This document shows, one piece after another, positions 36,527-45,455 of a stretch of 64,000 nucleotides of DNA. Both the position numbers and the translations under genes were made by a program. Position 1 is the first letter of the stretch; every line of letters starts with the position of its first letter. This DNA comes from Bradyrhizobium algeriense (GTDB lineage: Bacteria > Pseudomonadota > Alphaproteobacteria > Rhizobiales > Xanthobacteraceae): NCBI RefSeq assembly GCF_003062295.1, contig NZ_PYCN01000003.1, positions 186,001-250,000 on the forward strand, in the 5' to 3' direction. A model generated the notes under the pieces. That model was not told the DNA's origin and did no database searches. It was given only the letters and a program-made list of their open reading frames with translations.

Positions 36527-37252
36527 TCATGAAGTCGAATTTTCTTTCCGCTTTCCAGCAGCGCCCTTTGCGGGCGGCTGGATGGACTTCGTCTGGCGTG
36601 AGGCTGTGTCGAGATGATCTACATCTGACGCCTGCAACGAGGCGACCGTCGACGCGACGAGTTGCTCGATCGCTTCCGCCATATCTGCGCCATCGGCTTC
36701 GCCGCGCGACAGCCGCGTGACCCGCTCCGGGCTGACGAGGGTATAATAGAGTGCGCCGAGCAGGAACTGCGACCGCCACACGATCGTTGTCCGCGGCAGA
36801 TGCGGCAGGCTTTCCTCGATCGCCTCGATGAACGCGTTGGTGGTGTCGTCGAAGATCTCGGCGATGATGCGCCCCACCACGGCGTTGCCTTCGGCCGACA
36901 TCACGGCGCGCAGCCGCGTGAACCGCGCCCCGCCGCCGGCAAGGTCGCTGCTCGATGAAAACGCCGGCTGCACATAGGCGCGCACGATCGCTTCCAGCCG
37001 GTCCTGAACGTCGCGCACGCGCCGTGCCGCCACCAGCAACTCGATGCGGCGCTTGTTCATCGGCCCGCAATGGCGCTTGTAAATTTCGAGCAGCAAGCCG
37101 TCCTTGCTCTTGAAGTGATAGGTGATGCTGCCCGGATTGGCGCCCGCTTCCAGCGCGATGTCGCGGATCGACACGGCATTGAAGCCGCGCGTCGAGAACA
37201 ACAGTTCGGCCGCGCTCAGAATGGCTTCCCGCATGTTGGGATTTCGCGTCAT
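36527..37252 (-). CDS. TetR-family transcriptional regulator of the aromatic operon
   Basis: A 241-residue regulator. The helix-turn-helix reads FNAVSIRDIALEAGANPGSI then TYHFKSKDGLL (residues about 24-55), a textbook TetR signature. The ligand domain contains a long helix ending in YYTLVSPERVTRL, and the C-terminal tail of about 35 residues is charged and probably disordered. It is the first gene of the minus-strand run, 46 bases before the LigI-like gene, and a perfect palindrome lies 24 bases upstream of its start. It probably represses itself, the aromatic genes and the divergent binding-protein genes; inducer likely an aromatic acid or pathway intermediate. Confidence 0.9.
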   Translation of the reverse strand: MTRNPNMREAILSAAELLFSTRGFNAVSIRDIALEAGANPGSITYHFKSKDGLLLEIYKRHCGPMNKRRIELLVAARRVRDVQDRLEAIVRAYVQPAFSSSSDLAGGGARFTRLRAVMSAEGNAVVGRIIAEIFDDTTNAFIEAIEESLPHLPRTTIVWRSQFLLGALYYTLVSPERVTRLSRGEADGADMAEAIEQLVASTVASLQASDVDHLDTASRQTKSIQPPAKGAAGKRKENSTS

Positions 37253-37275
37253 GGCATTTGCTTTCCGCTCTTGAG

Positions 37276-37295
37276 TTTTGTACGTTTGTACAAAA
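37276..37295. promoter_or_regulatory. Predicted TetR operator, perfect palindrome
   Basis: TTTTGTACGTTTGTACAAAA is an exact 8-base inverted repeat with a four-base centre, located between the divergent TetR gene and the solute-binding gene. It is AT-rich compared with its surroundings. Position and symmetry fit a TetR operator controlling both directions. Confidence 0.75.
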
Positions 37296-37373
37296 TATCA
37301 GGTCTAGTCAACAAACATCTGGGTGGCGAGCCGCCACCGCGACTGGCCCTGGATGACAAGGGAGAACCGCCGG

Positions 37374-38174
37374 ATGCGCCGGATCATCGTTGCGTTTCTG
37401 ATCGTTGCCGGCGCACTGGCCTGGCGTGGCGTCGGCCCTGCCATCGCGGCCGATCCGGAACCGCGCCTGATACTGGCGCCATCAGGCGTGCTGCGGGCTG
37501 GACTCTATCCGGGCACCCCGACCTCGATCCTGCCGGATGCCGGATCGGGCGAGCCGCGCGGCGTCGGCTACGATCTCGGCAAGGAGCTCGCGCGCCGGCT
37601 TGGCGTCCCCTATGAGCCGGTCGTGTTCGCCAAGAACGCCGAAGTCCTCGCCGCTGTCAAAAGCGGAGAGGTCGACGTCGCCTTCACCAATGCGACGCCG
37701 GTACGGGCGCGCGACATGGATTTCGGTCCGCCCTTTCTCGAAATCGAGCTCGGCTATCTCGTCCCGCGCGGATCAGCGCTGACAGCGCCGGCGGAGATGG
37801 ACGCACCGGGGCTGCGCGTCGGCGTGACTGCGGGCAGTTCTTCCGACGCCACCCTTTCGCGCGACTTCAAGCATGCCCAGATCGTTCGCGCCGCCACCTT
37901 CGACGTCGCGATCGAGATGATGTCGACCGGCGCGATCAATGCCTACGCGACCAACAAGGCCACGCTGTTCGAAATGGCGGAGAAGCTGCCGGGGTCGAAA
38001 GTGCTCGAAGGCCGCTGGGGGATCGAGCGGCACGCCATCGCCATTCCCAAGGGACGCGAGCAGGCAATGGCTTTCATCCGCCAGTTCACCAACGAGGTGA
38101 AGTCGGAAGGCGTGGTGGGAGCCGCGATCGCACGCGCCGGATTGCGCGGCGCCATGATTTCGGCTGCGGAGTAG
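37374..38174 (+). CDS. Family 3 solute-binding protein (amino-acid type)
   Basis: A periplasmic binding protein of 266 residues. A signal sequence (RRIIVAFLIVAGALAWRGVG, cleavage likely after AIAA) precedes a family 3 SBP domain: VLRAGLYPGTPTS, the ligand loop RGVGYDLGKELARRLGVPYE, VKSGEVDVAFTNATPVRARD and GPPFLEIELGYLVPRGS. No permease or ATPase gene accompanies it, so it is either an orphan receptor or a partner of a transporter elsewhere. It is divergent from the TetR gene and shares its palindromic operator, so an aromatic or carboxylate ligand is plausible. Confidence 0.87.
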   Translation: MRRIIVAFLIVAGALAWRGVGPAIAADPEPRLILAPSGVLRAGLYPGTPTSILPDAGSGEPRGVGYDLGKELARRLGVPYEPVVFAKNAEVLAAVKSGEVDVAFTNATPVRARDMDFGPPFLEIELGYLVPRGSALTAPAEMDAPGLRVGVTAGSSSDATLSRDFKHAQIVRAATFDVAIEMMSTGAINAYATNKATLFEMAEKLPGSKVLEGRWGIERHAIAIPKGREQAMAFIRQFTNEVKSEGVVGAAIARAGLRGAMISAAE

Positions 38175-38271
38175 CGATGTCCACGCCGCAGCTTCACGAA
38201 CTGGCGCGCACGAATGAGGTGCACGCATGAAATTCTCAAATGATACGCCCAGCCAAAAAGGACCTTTTCTC

Positions 38272-39249
38272 ATGCCCCCACGCAGAACAATCATCCGCAG
38301 TGTCGTCGCCGCCGCCCTGCTTTCGCTGGCCGGCACCAACGTTTATGCGGAGCCGTTCCCGACCAAACCCGTGCGCATCCTGGTGCCCTACGCCGCCGGC
38401 GGCGCCGTCGACGTGCTGGCGCGCACGCTCGGGCAATCGCTGTCGAAGACCTGGGGACAGCAGCCGGTCATCGAAAATCGTCCGGGCGCCGGCGGGACTA
38501 TCGCGTCGCAGGCGCTCACGCAATCGGCGCCGGACGGTTACACGCTGATCCTGGTGGCAAGCGGCCATCCGCTGAACCAGTTCTTCTATCCAAAACTGCC
38601 CTACGACACCTTCAAGGATTTTACTGCCATCAGCGAGATCGCCTATTCGCCGCTGGCGATCGTGGTGTCCAAAAACAGCCCGGTGAAGAATTTGCAGGAG
38701 TTGCTGGCGACCGCGCGCGAAAAGCCGGAGTCATTATCGTATGGCATGTCCGGCAACGGCACCTCGGCCCATCTCGCCGGTGAGCTTCTCAACTACATGG
38801 CCAAGGTCAAGATCCAGGCGATCCCCTACAAGGGCGGCGCCCCTGCCCTCACCGCAGTCATATCAGGCGAGATTCCGATGAGCGTCAATCCGCTGCCCGA
38901 AGTCGTCGGCCAACTCGAAGGCAATGCGGTGCGCGCACTTGCGGTGACGACGGCGCAGCGCTCGAAGGCATTGCCTGACGTTCCCACGATCGCGGAGGCA
39001 GGCATCCCCGGCTATGACGCCTCGGTCTGGTGGGGTTTTCTCGGCCCCGCCGGCATGGCGCCTGACCTGGTCGCCAGGATCCACGCCGACCTTGCCGCCG
39101 CGCTGAAAGATCCGGTGGTTCTGACCGCGCTGGAAAAGATGGGCGCCACGCCGGTCGGCAACTCGCCAAAGGATTTCGACGCCTTCATGCGCACTGAGGC
39201 CGCGAAATGGGAGCCGGTGCTGAAAGAGGCGAATATCAAGATGCAGTGA
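38272..39249 (+). CDS. Bug/TctC-family tripartite tricarboxylate transporter binding protein
   Basis: A second Bug protein, 325 residues. The start MPPRRTIIRSVVAAALLSLA gives a signal peptide and has AAGGA upstream; an ATG 15 codons earlier is not needed. The mature protein begins EPFPTKPVRILVPYAAGGAV and contains ENRPGAGGTIASQAL, the region after SYGMSGNGTSAHLAGELL, and PDVPTIAEAGIPGYDASVWW. It is not a close copy of the Bug protein at 34592-35596, so the two probably bind different ligands. It follows the family 3 binding-protein gene by 97 bases. Confidence 0.92.
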   Translation: MPPRRTIIRSVVAAALLSLAGTNVYAEPFPTKPVRILVPYAAGGAVDVLARTLGQSLSKTWGQQPVIENRPGAGGTIASQALTQSAPDGYTLILVASGHPLNQFFYPKLPYDTFKDFTAISEIAYSPLAIVVSKNSPVKNLQELLATAREKPESLSYGMSGNGTSAHLAGELLNYMAKVKIQAIPYKGGAPALTAVISGEIPMSVNPLPEVVGQLEGNAVRALAVTTAQRSKALPDVPTIAEAGIPGYDASVWWGFLGPAGMAPDLVARIHADLAAALKDPVVLTALEKMGATPVGNSPKDFDAFMRTEAAKWEPVLKEANIKMQ

Positions 39250-39273
39250 GGTCATCGAGCCGGCTTTGCACGG

Positions 39274-40563
39274 TCACCGCGCATTCGCCGGCGCATGCAC
39301 GTGCCACAGATCGGCGCGCCAGTGCAGCATGACCGCCAGCATCAAGGCGAGGCCGGCCGTCGCGTAGAGTGTTCCGGTCGCCGCGAATCCGATCTCGTCG
39401 ATCAGGCTGCCGGCGGCCAATAGGCCGATCGGCAGGCCATAGATCACCATCATGCGCACGCCCATCACCCGGCCGCGGAAATTCTCGCTCGCGGTCCGCA
39501 TCAGGATGACGGCGATCGAGATCATGGCGAGGCTTTGCGAGAAGCCCGCCACCACCAGGCACGCAATCGCGGTCGGCACGGTCTGCATCTGCACGAAGAT
39601 CAGCAAGGTCGCATACCAGACGACGGTGGCGCCGATCATCAGCCGCGCCACCCGGAGATCGCGGATCAAACTCAACACGATCGAACCGGCCAGCGAGCCG
39701 ATTGCAAAACTCGCCGACAGATAGCCAAGCCCGGTCTGGTTGGTGCCGTAGATCGCCCTGGCGATGTAGGGCAGCAGGCCGTTGGAGAGCGGATAGGCCG
39801 TCAGGTTGGCGAGGAACGCCACCCACAGCGCAGCCTGCATCCGCGGCGTGGTCCAGACATAGGCCACTCCCTCCTTGAGGTCGCGCAGCGGCGAACGCTG
39901 CAACGCCTCGCTGGCAGCCGCGCCCGCGAGTTGCGGCTTTGCCGGAGCCACGATGCACAGCGTCAGCGCGGTAGCCGTAATATAAAGGCAGACGATCGCC
40001 ACATAGGCCGGGCCCATGCCGAGCGCGGCAAACAATCCGGCGCCGCTCAGCGCGCCGGCGATGCGCGCGGTATCCATCGTCGTGCGCGAGATGCTGATCG
40101 CCCCGATCAACTGGCCATGCGGCATGATGGTCGCCACCAAAGCGCCGCGCACACCGAGGTCCGATGGGCGGACGATGCCCATGACGGCCGCGACCATGAA
40201 CACATAGAGCGGCGCGAGTTGGCCCGACAGCGCCAACGTCATCAACACGGCCGCCAGCACCGCGTAGGTCGCGCGCATCATCGCCAGCAGATCGCGGTGA
40301 CCAATCCGGTCGCCAACGACGCCGAACATCGGCGCGACCAGCGTACCGACATAACCGAGCGAGGCGAACAGAGTGAGCAACAGCACCGAACCGGTCTCGA
40401 CCAGCACGTACCAGCCGAGAATCAGCGTCTCCATCTCGAACGCCCACGAGGTGAGCAGATCGGCCGGCCACTGAAAACGATAATTCCTGATACGGAATGG
40501 TGCGAGCGCGGAAGGCCGCGCGGGCTCGCTCAAGATGCGTTGTCGCGGTTCATCGCGGTCCAC
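39274..40563 (-). CDS. MFS transporter
   Basis: A 429-residue major-facilitator protein with about twelve membrane spans. It is of the enterobactin-exporter/MFS_3-like type: the N-terminal APFRIRNYRFQWPADLLTSW precedes the first span, and the loop between spans 2 and 3 reads GVVGDRIGHRDLLAMMR, a form of the GxxxDRxGRR motif. The second half has SLIRDLRVARLMIG and ENFRGRVMGVRMMV. Export of a small compound is likely, but specificity is unknown. It converges on the Bug gene with a 24-base gap. Confidence 0.9.
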   Translation of the reverse strand: MDRDEPRQRILSEPARPSALAPFRIRNYRFQWPADLLTSWAFEMETLILGWYVLVETGSVLLLTLFASLGYVGTLVAPMFGVVGDRIGHRDLLAMMRATYAVLAAVLMTLALSGQLAPLYVFMVAAVMGIVRPSDLGVRGALVATIMPHGQLIGAISISRTTMDTARIAGALSGAGLFAALGMGPAYVAIVCLYITATALTLCIVAPAKPQLAGAAASEALQRSPLRDLKEGVAYVWTTPRMQAALWVAFLANLTAYPLSNGLLPYIARAIYGTNQTGLGYLSASFAIGSLAGSIVLSLIRDLRVARLMIGATVVWYATLLIFVQMQTVPTAIACLVVAGFSQSLAMISIAVILMRTASENFRGRVMGVRMMVIYGLPIGLLAAGSLIDEIGFAATGTLYATAGLALMLAVMLHWRADLWHVHAPANAR

Positions 40564-40629
40564 CCTGCTCTGTTTCTTGTTATGCAGAACTGGATAGCAA
40601 GCCGCGCCCGGCGTTTCAAGCCGCCGACT

Positions 40630-42561
40630 TCAAGCAGCCGACATGGCCCTGCCGCGGTGCGAGAGCAACAACCGCCTCACGTCGATGGCCGGTATCGCGG
40701 GGCTGAACAGATAGCCCTGCATTTCGTCGCAGCCGAGGATGTACAGCAGATTCCGCTGCTGCTCGGTTTCGACACCCTCCGCCGTCGTCGTCATGTCACT
40801 GGCGGCCGCGATGTTCACCACCGCCTGGACGATGGAGGAGGACGCGCCGGGACCGGCGATATCCTTGATGAAAGAGCGATCGATCTTGATCTTGTCGAAC
40901 GGGAAACGCTGCAGGTAGCTGAGCGAGGAATAGCCGGTGCCGAAATCGTCCAGCGCGATCCGGACACCCAGCTTGCGTAATTGATGCAGCATGTCGAGCG
41001 CCGCCTCGTCATCGCGAATGAGCACGGCCTCGGTGATCTCGAGTTCCAGCCTGCTGGCGGGAAGGCCGCAAGCCGCGAGTGCCGCCGCCACGTTCAACGC
41101 CAGCGACTGGCTCCTGAACTGCACCGGCGAGACGTTGACCGCGACGCGAACGTGATCCGGCCAGGTGGCGGCCTCTGCGCAAGCAGTATTGAGCACCCAC
41201 AGGCCGAGCTGATTGATCAGGCCGCTGTCTTCCGCGATCGGGATGAATTCCGCCGGCGAGATCATGCCGCGTTCGGGATGCCGCCACCGCAACAGCGCCT
41301 CGCAGGAACTGATCTTGCCGTCCTCGATGTTGACCACCGGCTGATAGTAGGTCTCCAGGCCGCCATTGTTGATCGCCTGACGCAGTTCGAGCTCCAGGCT
41401 TCGCCGCGCCCTGGCGCGCTGATCCATGCCGGTCTCGAAGAAGCGGTAGGTCCGCCGTCCGTCGCCCTTGGCGCCGTAGAGCGCGAGGTCCGCATTCTTC
41501 AACAACTGGTCGAGGTCCACCCCGTCGCCGGGGGCCACCGCTATGCCGATGCTGGCATCGGTCGTGATCAGATGTCCCAAGCATTCCAGCGGCTGCCTGA
41601 TCGCCGAATGGATTACATCAACGAGCTGAGTGGTTTCCGACCGGTCCTTGATGGCGGTCTGAATCACGGCGAACTCGTCGCCGCCGAGCCGGGCCGCCAC
41701 ATCGGTTTCCTTGAGGCATCCGCGCAGGCGCTCGGCGACGCCTTTGAGCAGTTCATCGCCGATCGGATGGCCGAGCGCGTCGTTGACGCTCTTGAACTCG
41801 TCGATGTCGATATAGAGCACCGCCAGTTGCTCGCCAGGCCGTATCGCCTTGAGCGACTGTTCCAACCGTTCGCGGAACAGGATCCGGTTCGGCAGGTCGG
41901 TCAATCCGTCGTAGTGCGCCAGATGCGCGATCTTCTCCTCTGCGCGCCGTCGCGAAGTGATGTCCTCGATGGTCGCGACCCATCCGCCGCCCTTCAGCGG
42001 CCGGTTGATGATCTCGATCGCCCGGCCACCCGGCGCTTCCGTAAGCTGCCGCGTCGCCTTGCCGAGCGACACTGTCTTGATGATCGCATTGCAGAATTCG
42101 TCGACGTCACCGTCGAATGATCCGGTTTGCTTCCGGTGGGCGATCAACCGCTGCATGGTGCAGCCGGGCTTGGCCACGTCGGGCGACAGTCCGAACATGT
42201 CGAGATAGGGCTGGTTGCAAATGATGATCCGCGCGGATGCATCATAGAGAACAAGGCCTTGCGGGATGTTGTTCACGGCAATCGAGAGCTGGCGCCGCTC
42301 GGCCGCCAGCCGCCGGTCGGTCAACCGGTCACGCCGCAGCAGCAGTCCGGCGGCCACGGCCAGAACGGCGACGAGCGCCAGCAGCAGGCGTTCGCGAAGA
42401 CTCCATCCCGAGGTCGCAATGCCGCCGACAACCGCCGCCGCGAGCAGCACGCAGCATGCGGCAAGCCGCGTGATCGTTGCGGCCCTCTCCGCAGGGCCGG
42501 CAGAACCGCTCGACATTTGCTGGCCGCTGTCGATGTCCACCCGAAATGGCTCCCCGCGCAT
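40630..42561 (-). CDS. Membrane-bound PAS-GGDEF-EAL cyclic-di-GMP enzyme
   Basis: A 643-residue signalling protein. Two N-terminal membrane spans (LAACCVLLAAAVVGGIA near 35-50 and LLLALVAVLAVAAGLLL near 58-75) lead to a PAS domain (NIPQGLVLYDASARIIICNQ, about 95-200). The GGDEF domain (about 215-375) has the intact motif LGGDEFAV. The EAL domain (about 390-635) has CEALLRW, NVSPVQF, ELEITE, LDDFGTGYSSL, KIKIDRSF and TAEGVET, all metal and catalytic residues kept. Both domains look active, so it may be bifunctional, with phosphodiesterase output usually dominant. An internal ATG 15 codons in is also possible. The gene stands alone. Confidence 0.93.
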   Translation of the reverse strand: MRGEPFRVDIDSGQQMSSGSAGPAERAATITRLAACCVLLAAAVVGGIATSGWSLRERLLLALVAVLAVAAGLLLRRDRLTDRRLAAERRQLSIAVNNIPQGLVLYDASARIIICNQPYLDMFGLSPDVAKPGCTMQRLIAHRKQTGSFDGDVDEFCNAIIKTVSLGKATRQLTEAPGGRAIEIINRPLKGGGWVATIEDITSRRRAEEKIAHLAHYDGLTDLPNRILFRERLEQSLKAIRPGEQLAVLYIDIDEFKSVNDALGHPIGDELLKGVAERLRGCLKETDVAARLGGDEFAVIQTAIKDRSETTQLVDVIHSAIRQPLECLGHLITTDASIGIAVAPGDGVDLDQLLKNADLALYGAKGDGRRTYRFFETGMDQRARARRSLELELRQAINNGGLETYYQPVVNIEDGKISSCEALLRWRHPERGMISPAEFIPIAEDSGLINQLGLWVLNTACAEAATWPDHVRVAVNVSPVQFRSQSLALNVAAALAACGLPASRLELEITEAVLIRDDEAALDMLHQLRKLGVRIALDDFGTGYSSLSYLQRFPFDKIKIDRSFIKDIAGPGASSSIVQAVVNIAAASDMTTTAEGVETEQQRNLLYILGCDEMQGYLFSPAIPAIDVRRLLLSHRGRAMSAA

Positions 42562-43010
42562 CCCCCGCCAAGATGTCCCGGTTTGGCGACGGGGCCTGCG
42601 TCAGATGAAAAGTTAGCGTGCGATCGGACGCTGCTACGACGCCCTGCGATACTGTTACACAACACAGATGGAAGGCGCGTTACAACTTGCGGTTAGCAAT
42701 CGGTTACCTTGCACACGCGCTGGCTCCAATCCGCGATCTGGCATCGCAGGTTACCGAGGCGTGACCGGCGGGCGGCTGCTCTCGTGCGGGGTGGTAAACG
42801 AATGATTAATCCGAAGCCGGCGTCGCGCGCGGCCGGAAATGCAAGAAAGCCCTTATTTTCCAGCGCAACTGACACCCGACGACGATGGCGGGACGGTGCC
42901 GCAAAAACGAATCCTGACCGAGATGCCGCGGATTTAGCCGATGCGAAACCCCGCCTGTTTAACCGTTTCGCTAGCCGGCGCTGCCCATAATGGGGGTCAG
43001 ACCCCAATTC
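42562..43010. other. Intergenic region before the HerA-like gene
   Basis: About 450 bases without a convincing gene. A 62-codon plus-strand frame from 42802 has no visible ribosome-binding site or family feature. At 42991-43006 lies the inverted repeat TGGGGGTCAGACCCCA, a few bases before the HerA start; TGGGGTC/GACCCCA palindromes are often seen near REP-type elements in bacteria. The promoter of the HerA-like gene should lie here. Confidence 0.4.
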
Positions 43011-44768
43011 ATGAGATCCAACACCGTGACATCCTTCGGACGTGTGATTTCCGTGCGCGGCTCCCTCGCCCGGGTCGGACTTCTGGCGTCGGGCCAGGTA
43101 CCCGTCTCCGAAGCGCGCGCTACCGTCGGCCGCTTCATCAGTATTCGCTGTGCGGCGGCCACCACCATCATTGCAATGATCACCGAGGTGTCGTGCGAGA
43201 ACCAGCCGAGCTCCGATGAATACATGGCGACCGCGTCGGTCGACCTGCTCGGCGAGATTTCCGGCGGGGAGCGCCCCAAGTTTCAGCGCGGCGTGACCAA
43301 CTATCCGACCATCGGCGACGCCGTCGACCTCGTGACCGCCGAGGACCTCCGCACCGTCTATGCGCCGAGCGGGGCGGATCAGATCAATGTCGGCACCCTG
43401 CAGCAGGACCGCTCCGTCATCGCCTATGTCGACGTCGAGGAGATGCTTTCCAAGCACTTCGCGGTGCTCGGCTCCACCGGCGTCGGCAAATCGACCAGCG
43501 TTTCGCTGCTGCTCAACGAGATTCTTAAAGCCCGGCCGAACCTGCGGGTGTTCCTGCTCGACGTCCACAACGAGTATGGCCGCTGCTTCGGCGACCGTGC
43601 GCTGGTGCTCAACCCGCGCAACCTGAAACTGCCGTTCTGGCTGTTCAATTTCGAAGAGATTGTGGACGTCCTGTTCGGCGGCCGCCCGGGCGTGCCCGAA
43701 GAGCTCGACGTCCTCGCCGAAGTCATCCCGATGGCGAAGGGTCTCTACACCCAGTATCAGAACTCCGACCGGCTCGGGCTCAAGCGCATGGACCCGAAGT
43801 CCGGCGGCTACACCGTCGATACGCCGGTGCCCTACCGGCTGACCGATCTGATCTCGCTGATCGATGAACGGATGGGCAAGCTGGAGAACCGCTCCTCGCG
43901 CATCATCTATCACAAGCTGATTTCGCGCATTGAAACCGTGCGCAACGATCCGCGCTACACCTTCATGTTCGACAACGCCAATGTCGGCGGCGACACCATG
44001 GCGGAGGTGATCAGCCATCTGTTCCGCCTGCCCGCCAATGGCCGGCCGATGACCATCATGCAGCTCGCCGGCTTCCCCGCCGAAGTCGTCGATTCCGTCG
44101 TGTCGGTGTTGTGCCGCATGGCGTTCGATTTCGGCCTGTGGAGCGACGGCGTGTCGCCGCTGCTGTTCGTTTGCGAAGAGGCGCACCGCTACGCCTCGGC
44201 CGACCGCAACATCGGTTTCGGCCCGACCCGGAAAGCCGTTTCGCGCATCGCCAAGGAGGGCCGCAAATACGGCGTCTTTCTCGGCCTCGTCACCCAGCGT
44301 CCGGCAGAACTCGACGCCACCATCATCTCCCAGTGCAACACGCTGTTTGCGATGCGGCTTGCCAACGACCGCGACCAGGCGCTGTTGCGCTCGGCCGTCT
44401 CGGACGCCGCCGCGAACCTGTTGTCGTTCGTACCCTCGCTCGGCACCCGCGAAGTGCTGGCCTTCGGCGAAGGCGTGGCGCTGCCGACGCGGCTGCGCTT
44501 CAAGGAGGTTCCGGTCCATCAGTTGCCGCGCAGCGAAGCTACCATCGCGTCGGTGCCGTCGGTCTCCGCCGGCCATGACATGCATTTCGTCTCCGCCGTG
44601 CTGGACCGCTGGCGCGGCGCCACCTCGAACCGCGACGTGCCGAACGATCCCGGCATCAACGACCGGCCCGCCGCCCGCGTCATGACGCCGGTGGAAGCGC
44701 CGATGCTGCAGCCCTCGATGGGGCTGGACCCCGACCGCTTCTCGCTGCTGAAAAAGCCGCTGCGCTGA
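43011..44768 (+). CDS. HerA-like (DUF87) hexameric ATPase
   Basis: A 585-residue HerA/FtsK-superfamily ATPase. The N-terminal HAS-barrel-like region (FGRVISVRGSLARVGL) is followed by Walker A GSTGVGKSTSV near residue 158, VFLLDVHNEYGRCF, Walker B LLFVCEEAHRYA near 385, and KEGRKYGVFLGLVTQRPAEL with sensor residues. HerA proteins pump DNA during repair or defence with a nuclease partner, but no NurA or other nuclease gene lies next to it. In Rhizobiales this solitary form is a conserved chromosomal gene of unclear role. ATG at 43011 is preferred; one seven codons earlier lies in the palindrome. Confidence 0.87.
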   Translation: MRSNTVTSFGRVISVRGSLARVGLLASGQVPVSEARATVGRFISIRCAAATTIIAMITEVSCENQPSSDEYMATASVDLLGEISGGERPKFQRGVTNYPTIGDAVDLVTAEDLRTVYAPSGADQINVGTLQQDRSVIAYVDVEEMLSKHFAVLGSTGVGKSTSVSLLLNEILKARPNLRVFLLDVHNEYGRCFGDRALVLNPRNLKLPFWLFNFEEIVDVLFGGRPGVPEELDVLAEVIPMAKGLYTQYQNSDRLGLKRMDPKSGGYTVDTPVPYRLTDLISLIDERMGKLENRSSRIIYHKLISRIETVRNDPRYTFMFDNANVGGDTMAEVISHLFRLPANGRPMTIMQLAGFPAEVVDSVVSVLCRMAFDFGLWSDGVSPLLFVCEEAHRYASADRNIGFGPTRKAVSRIAKEGRKYGVFLGLVTQRPAELDATIISQCNTLFAMRLANDRDQALLRSAVSDAAANLLSFVPSLGTREVLAFGEGVALPTRLRFKEVPVHQLPRSEATIASVPSVSAGHDMHFVSAVLDRWRGATSNRDVPNDPGINDRPAARVMTPVEAPMLQPSMGLDPDRFSLLKKPLR

Positions 44769-44787
44769 GGCCGGAAGCGTTCGCGCG

Positions 44788-44833
44788 GATTCTTCGCGCG
44801 GGCCGGTATCCACTTCACAGCAAAAAGCTATAT
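44788..44833. repeat. Degenerate copy of the AGCGTTTTC...GAAAACGC repeat, copy D
   Basis: GGCCGGTATCCACTTCACAG followed by CAAAAAGCTATAT resembles ACCGGTGCCCACTTCTCTTG then AAAACGCTATAG of copy C (54430-54481) but with several changes and a damaged left end. It fills the gap before the AhpD-like gene. Confidence 0.5.
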
Positions 44834-44876
44834 GGTCCCGGCAACGCCGCCTCGCGGCCTTAAGCCGGAACCTTTC

Positions 44877-45455
44877 ATGAGCAAGCCCGTCACCACACGA
44901 TTTCAAGCGCCCGCCATCGACAAGCTGCCGGAGGACATCCGCACCCGGATCCTTGCGGTGCAGGAAAAATCCGGCTTCGTCCCGAACGTCTTCCTGACGC
45001 TGGCTTATCGTCCGGACGAGTTTCGCGCCTTCTTTGCCTATCACGACGCGTTGATGGAAAAAGACAGCGGGCTGACCAAGGCCGAGCGCGAGATGATCGT
45101 GGTGGCGACGTCCGCCGCCAACCAGTGCCATTACTGCGTGATTGCCCATGGCGCGATCCTGCGCATCCGGGCCAAGAACCCTGTCATCGCCGACCAGATC
45201 GCCGTCAATTACCGCAAGGCCGACATCACGCCACGGCAGCGCGCCATGCTCGACTTCGCCATGAAGGTGAGCCAGGAGGCCAACACGGTTTCGGAGGGGG
45301 ATTTTGCGGAAGTTGCCGGCCACGGCTTTTCCGACGATGACATCTGGGATATCGCCGCGATCGCGGCCTTCTTTGCGCTGTCGAACCGGCTTGCCAATGT
45401 CACCGCGATGCGCCCGAATGACGAGTTCTACATGATGGGACGGCTGCCGAAATAA
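44877..45455 (+). CDS. Peroxidase-related protein, AhpD/carboxymuconolactone decarboxylase-like
   Basis: A 192-residue all-helical protein of the AhpD-like fold. The redox motif CHYC in SAANQCHYCVIAHGAILRI, with the following His, is the alkylhydroperoxidase signature and lies near residue 85. GFVPNVFLTLAYRPDEFRAF upstream is typical of the uncharacterised peroxidase-related subfamily. A thiol peroxidase or disulfide-reductase role is the reasonable reading. The internal ATG (MSKPVTTRF) is used because the longer frame runs into a repeat. Starts about 108 bases after the HerA-like stop on the same strand. Confidence 0.88.
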   Translation: MSKPVTTRFQAPAIDKLPEDIRTRILAVQEKSGFVPNVFLTLAYRPDEFRAFFAYHDALMEKDSGLTKAEREMIVVATSAANQCHYCVIAHGAILRIRAKNPVIADQIAVNYRKADITPRQRAMLDFAMKVSQEANTVSEGDFAEVAGHGFSDDDIWDIAAIAAFFALSNRLANVTAMRPNDEFYMMGRLPK

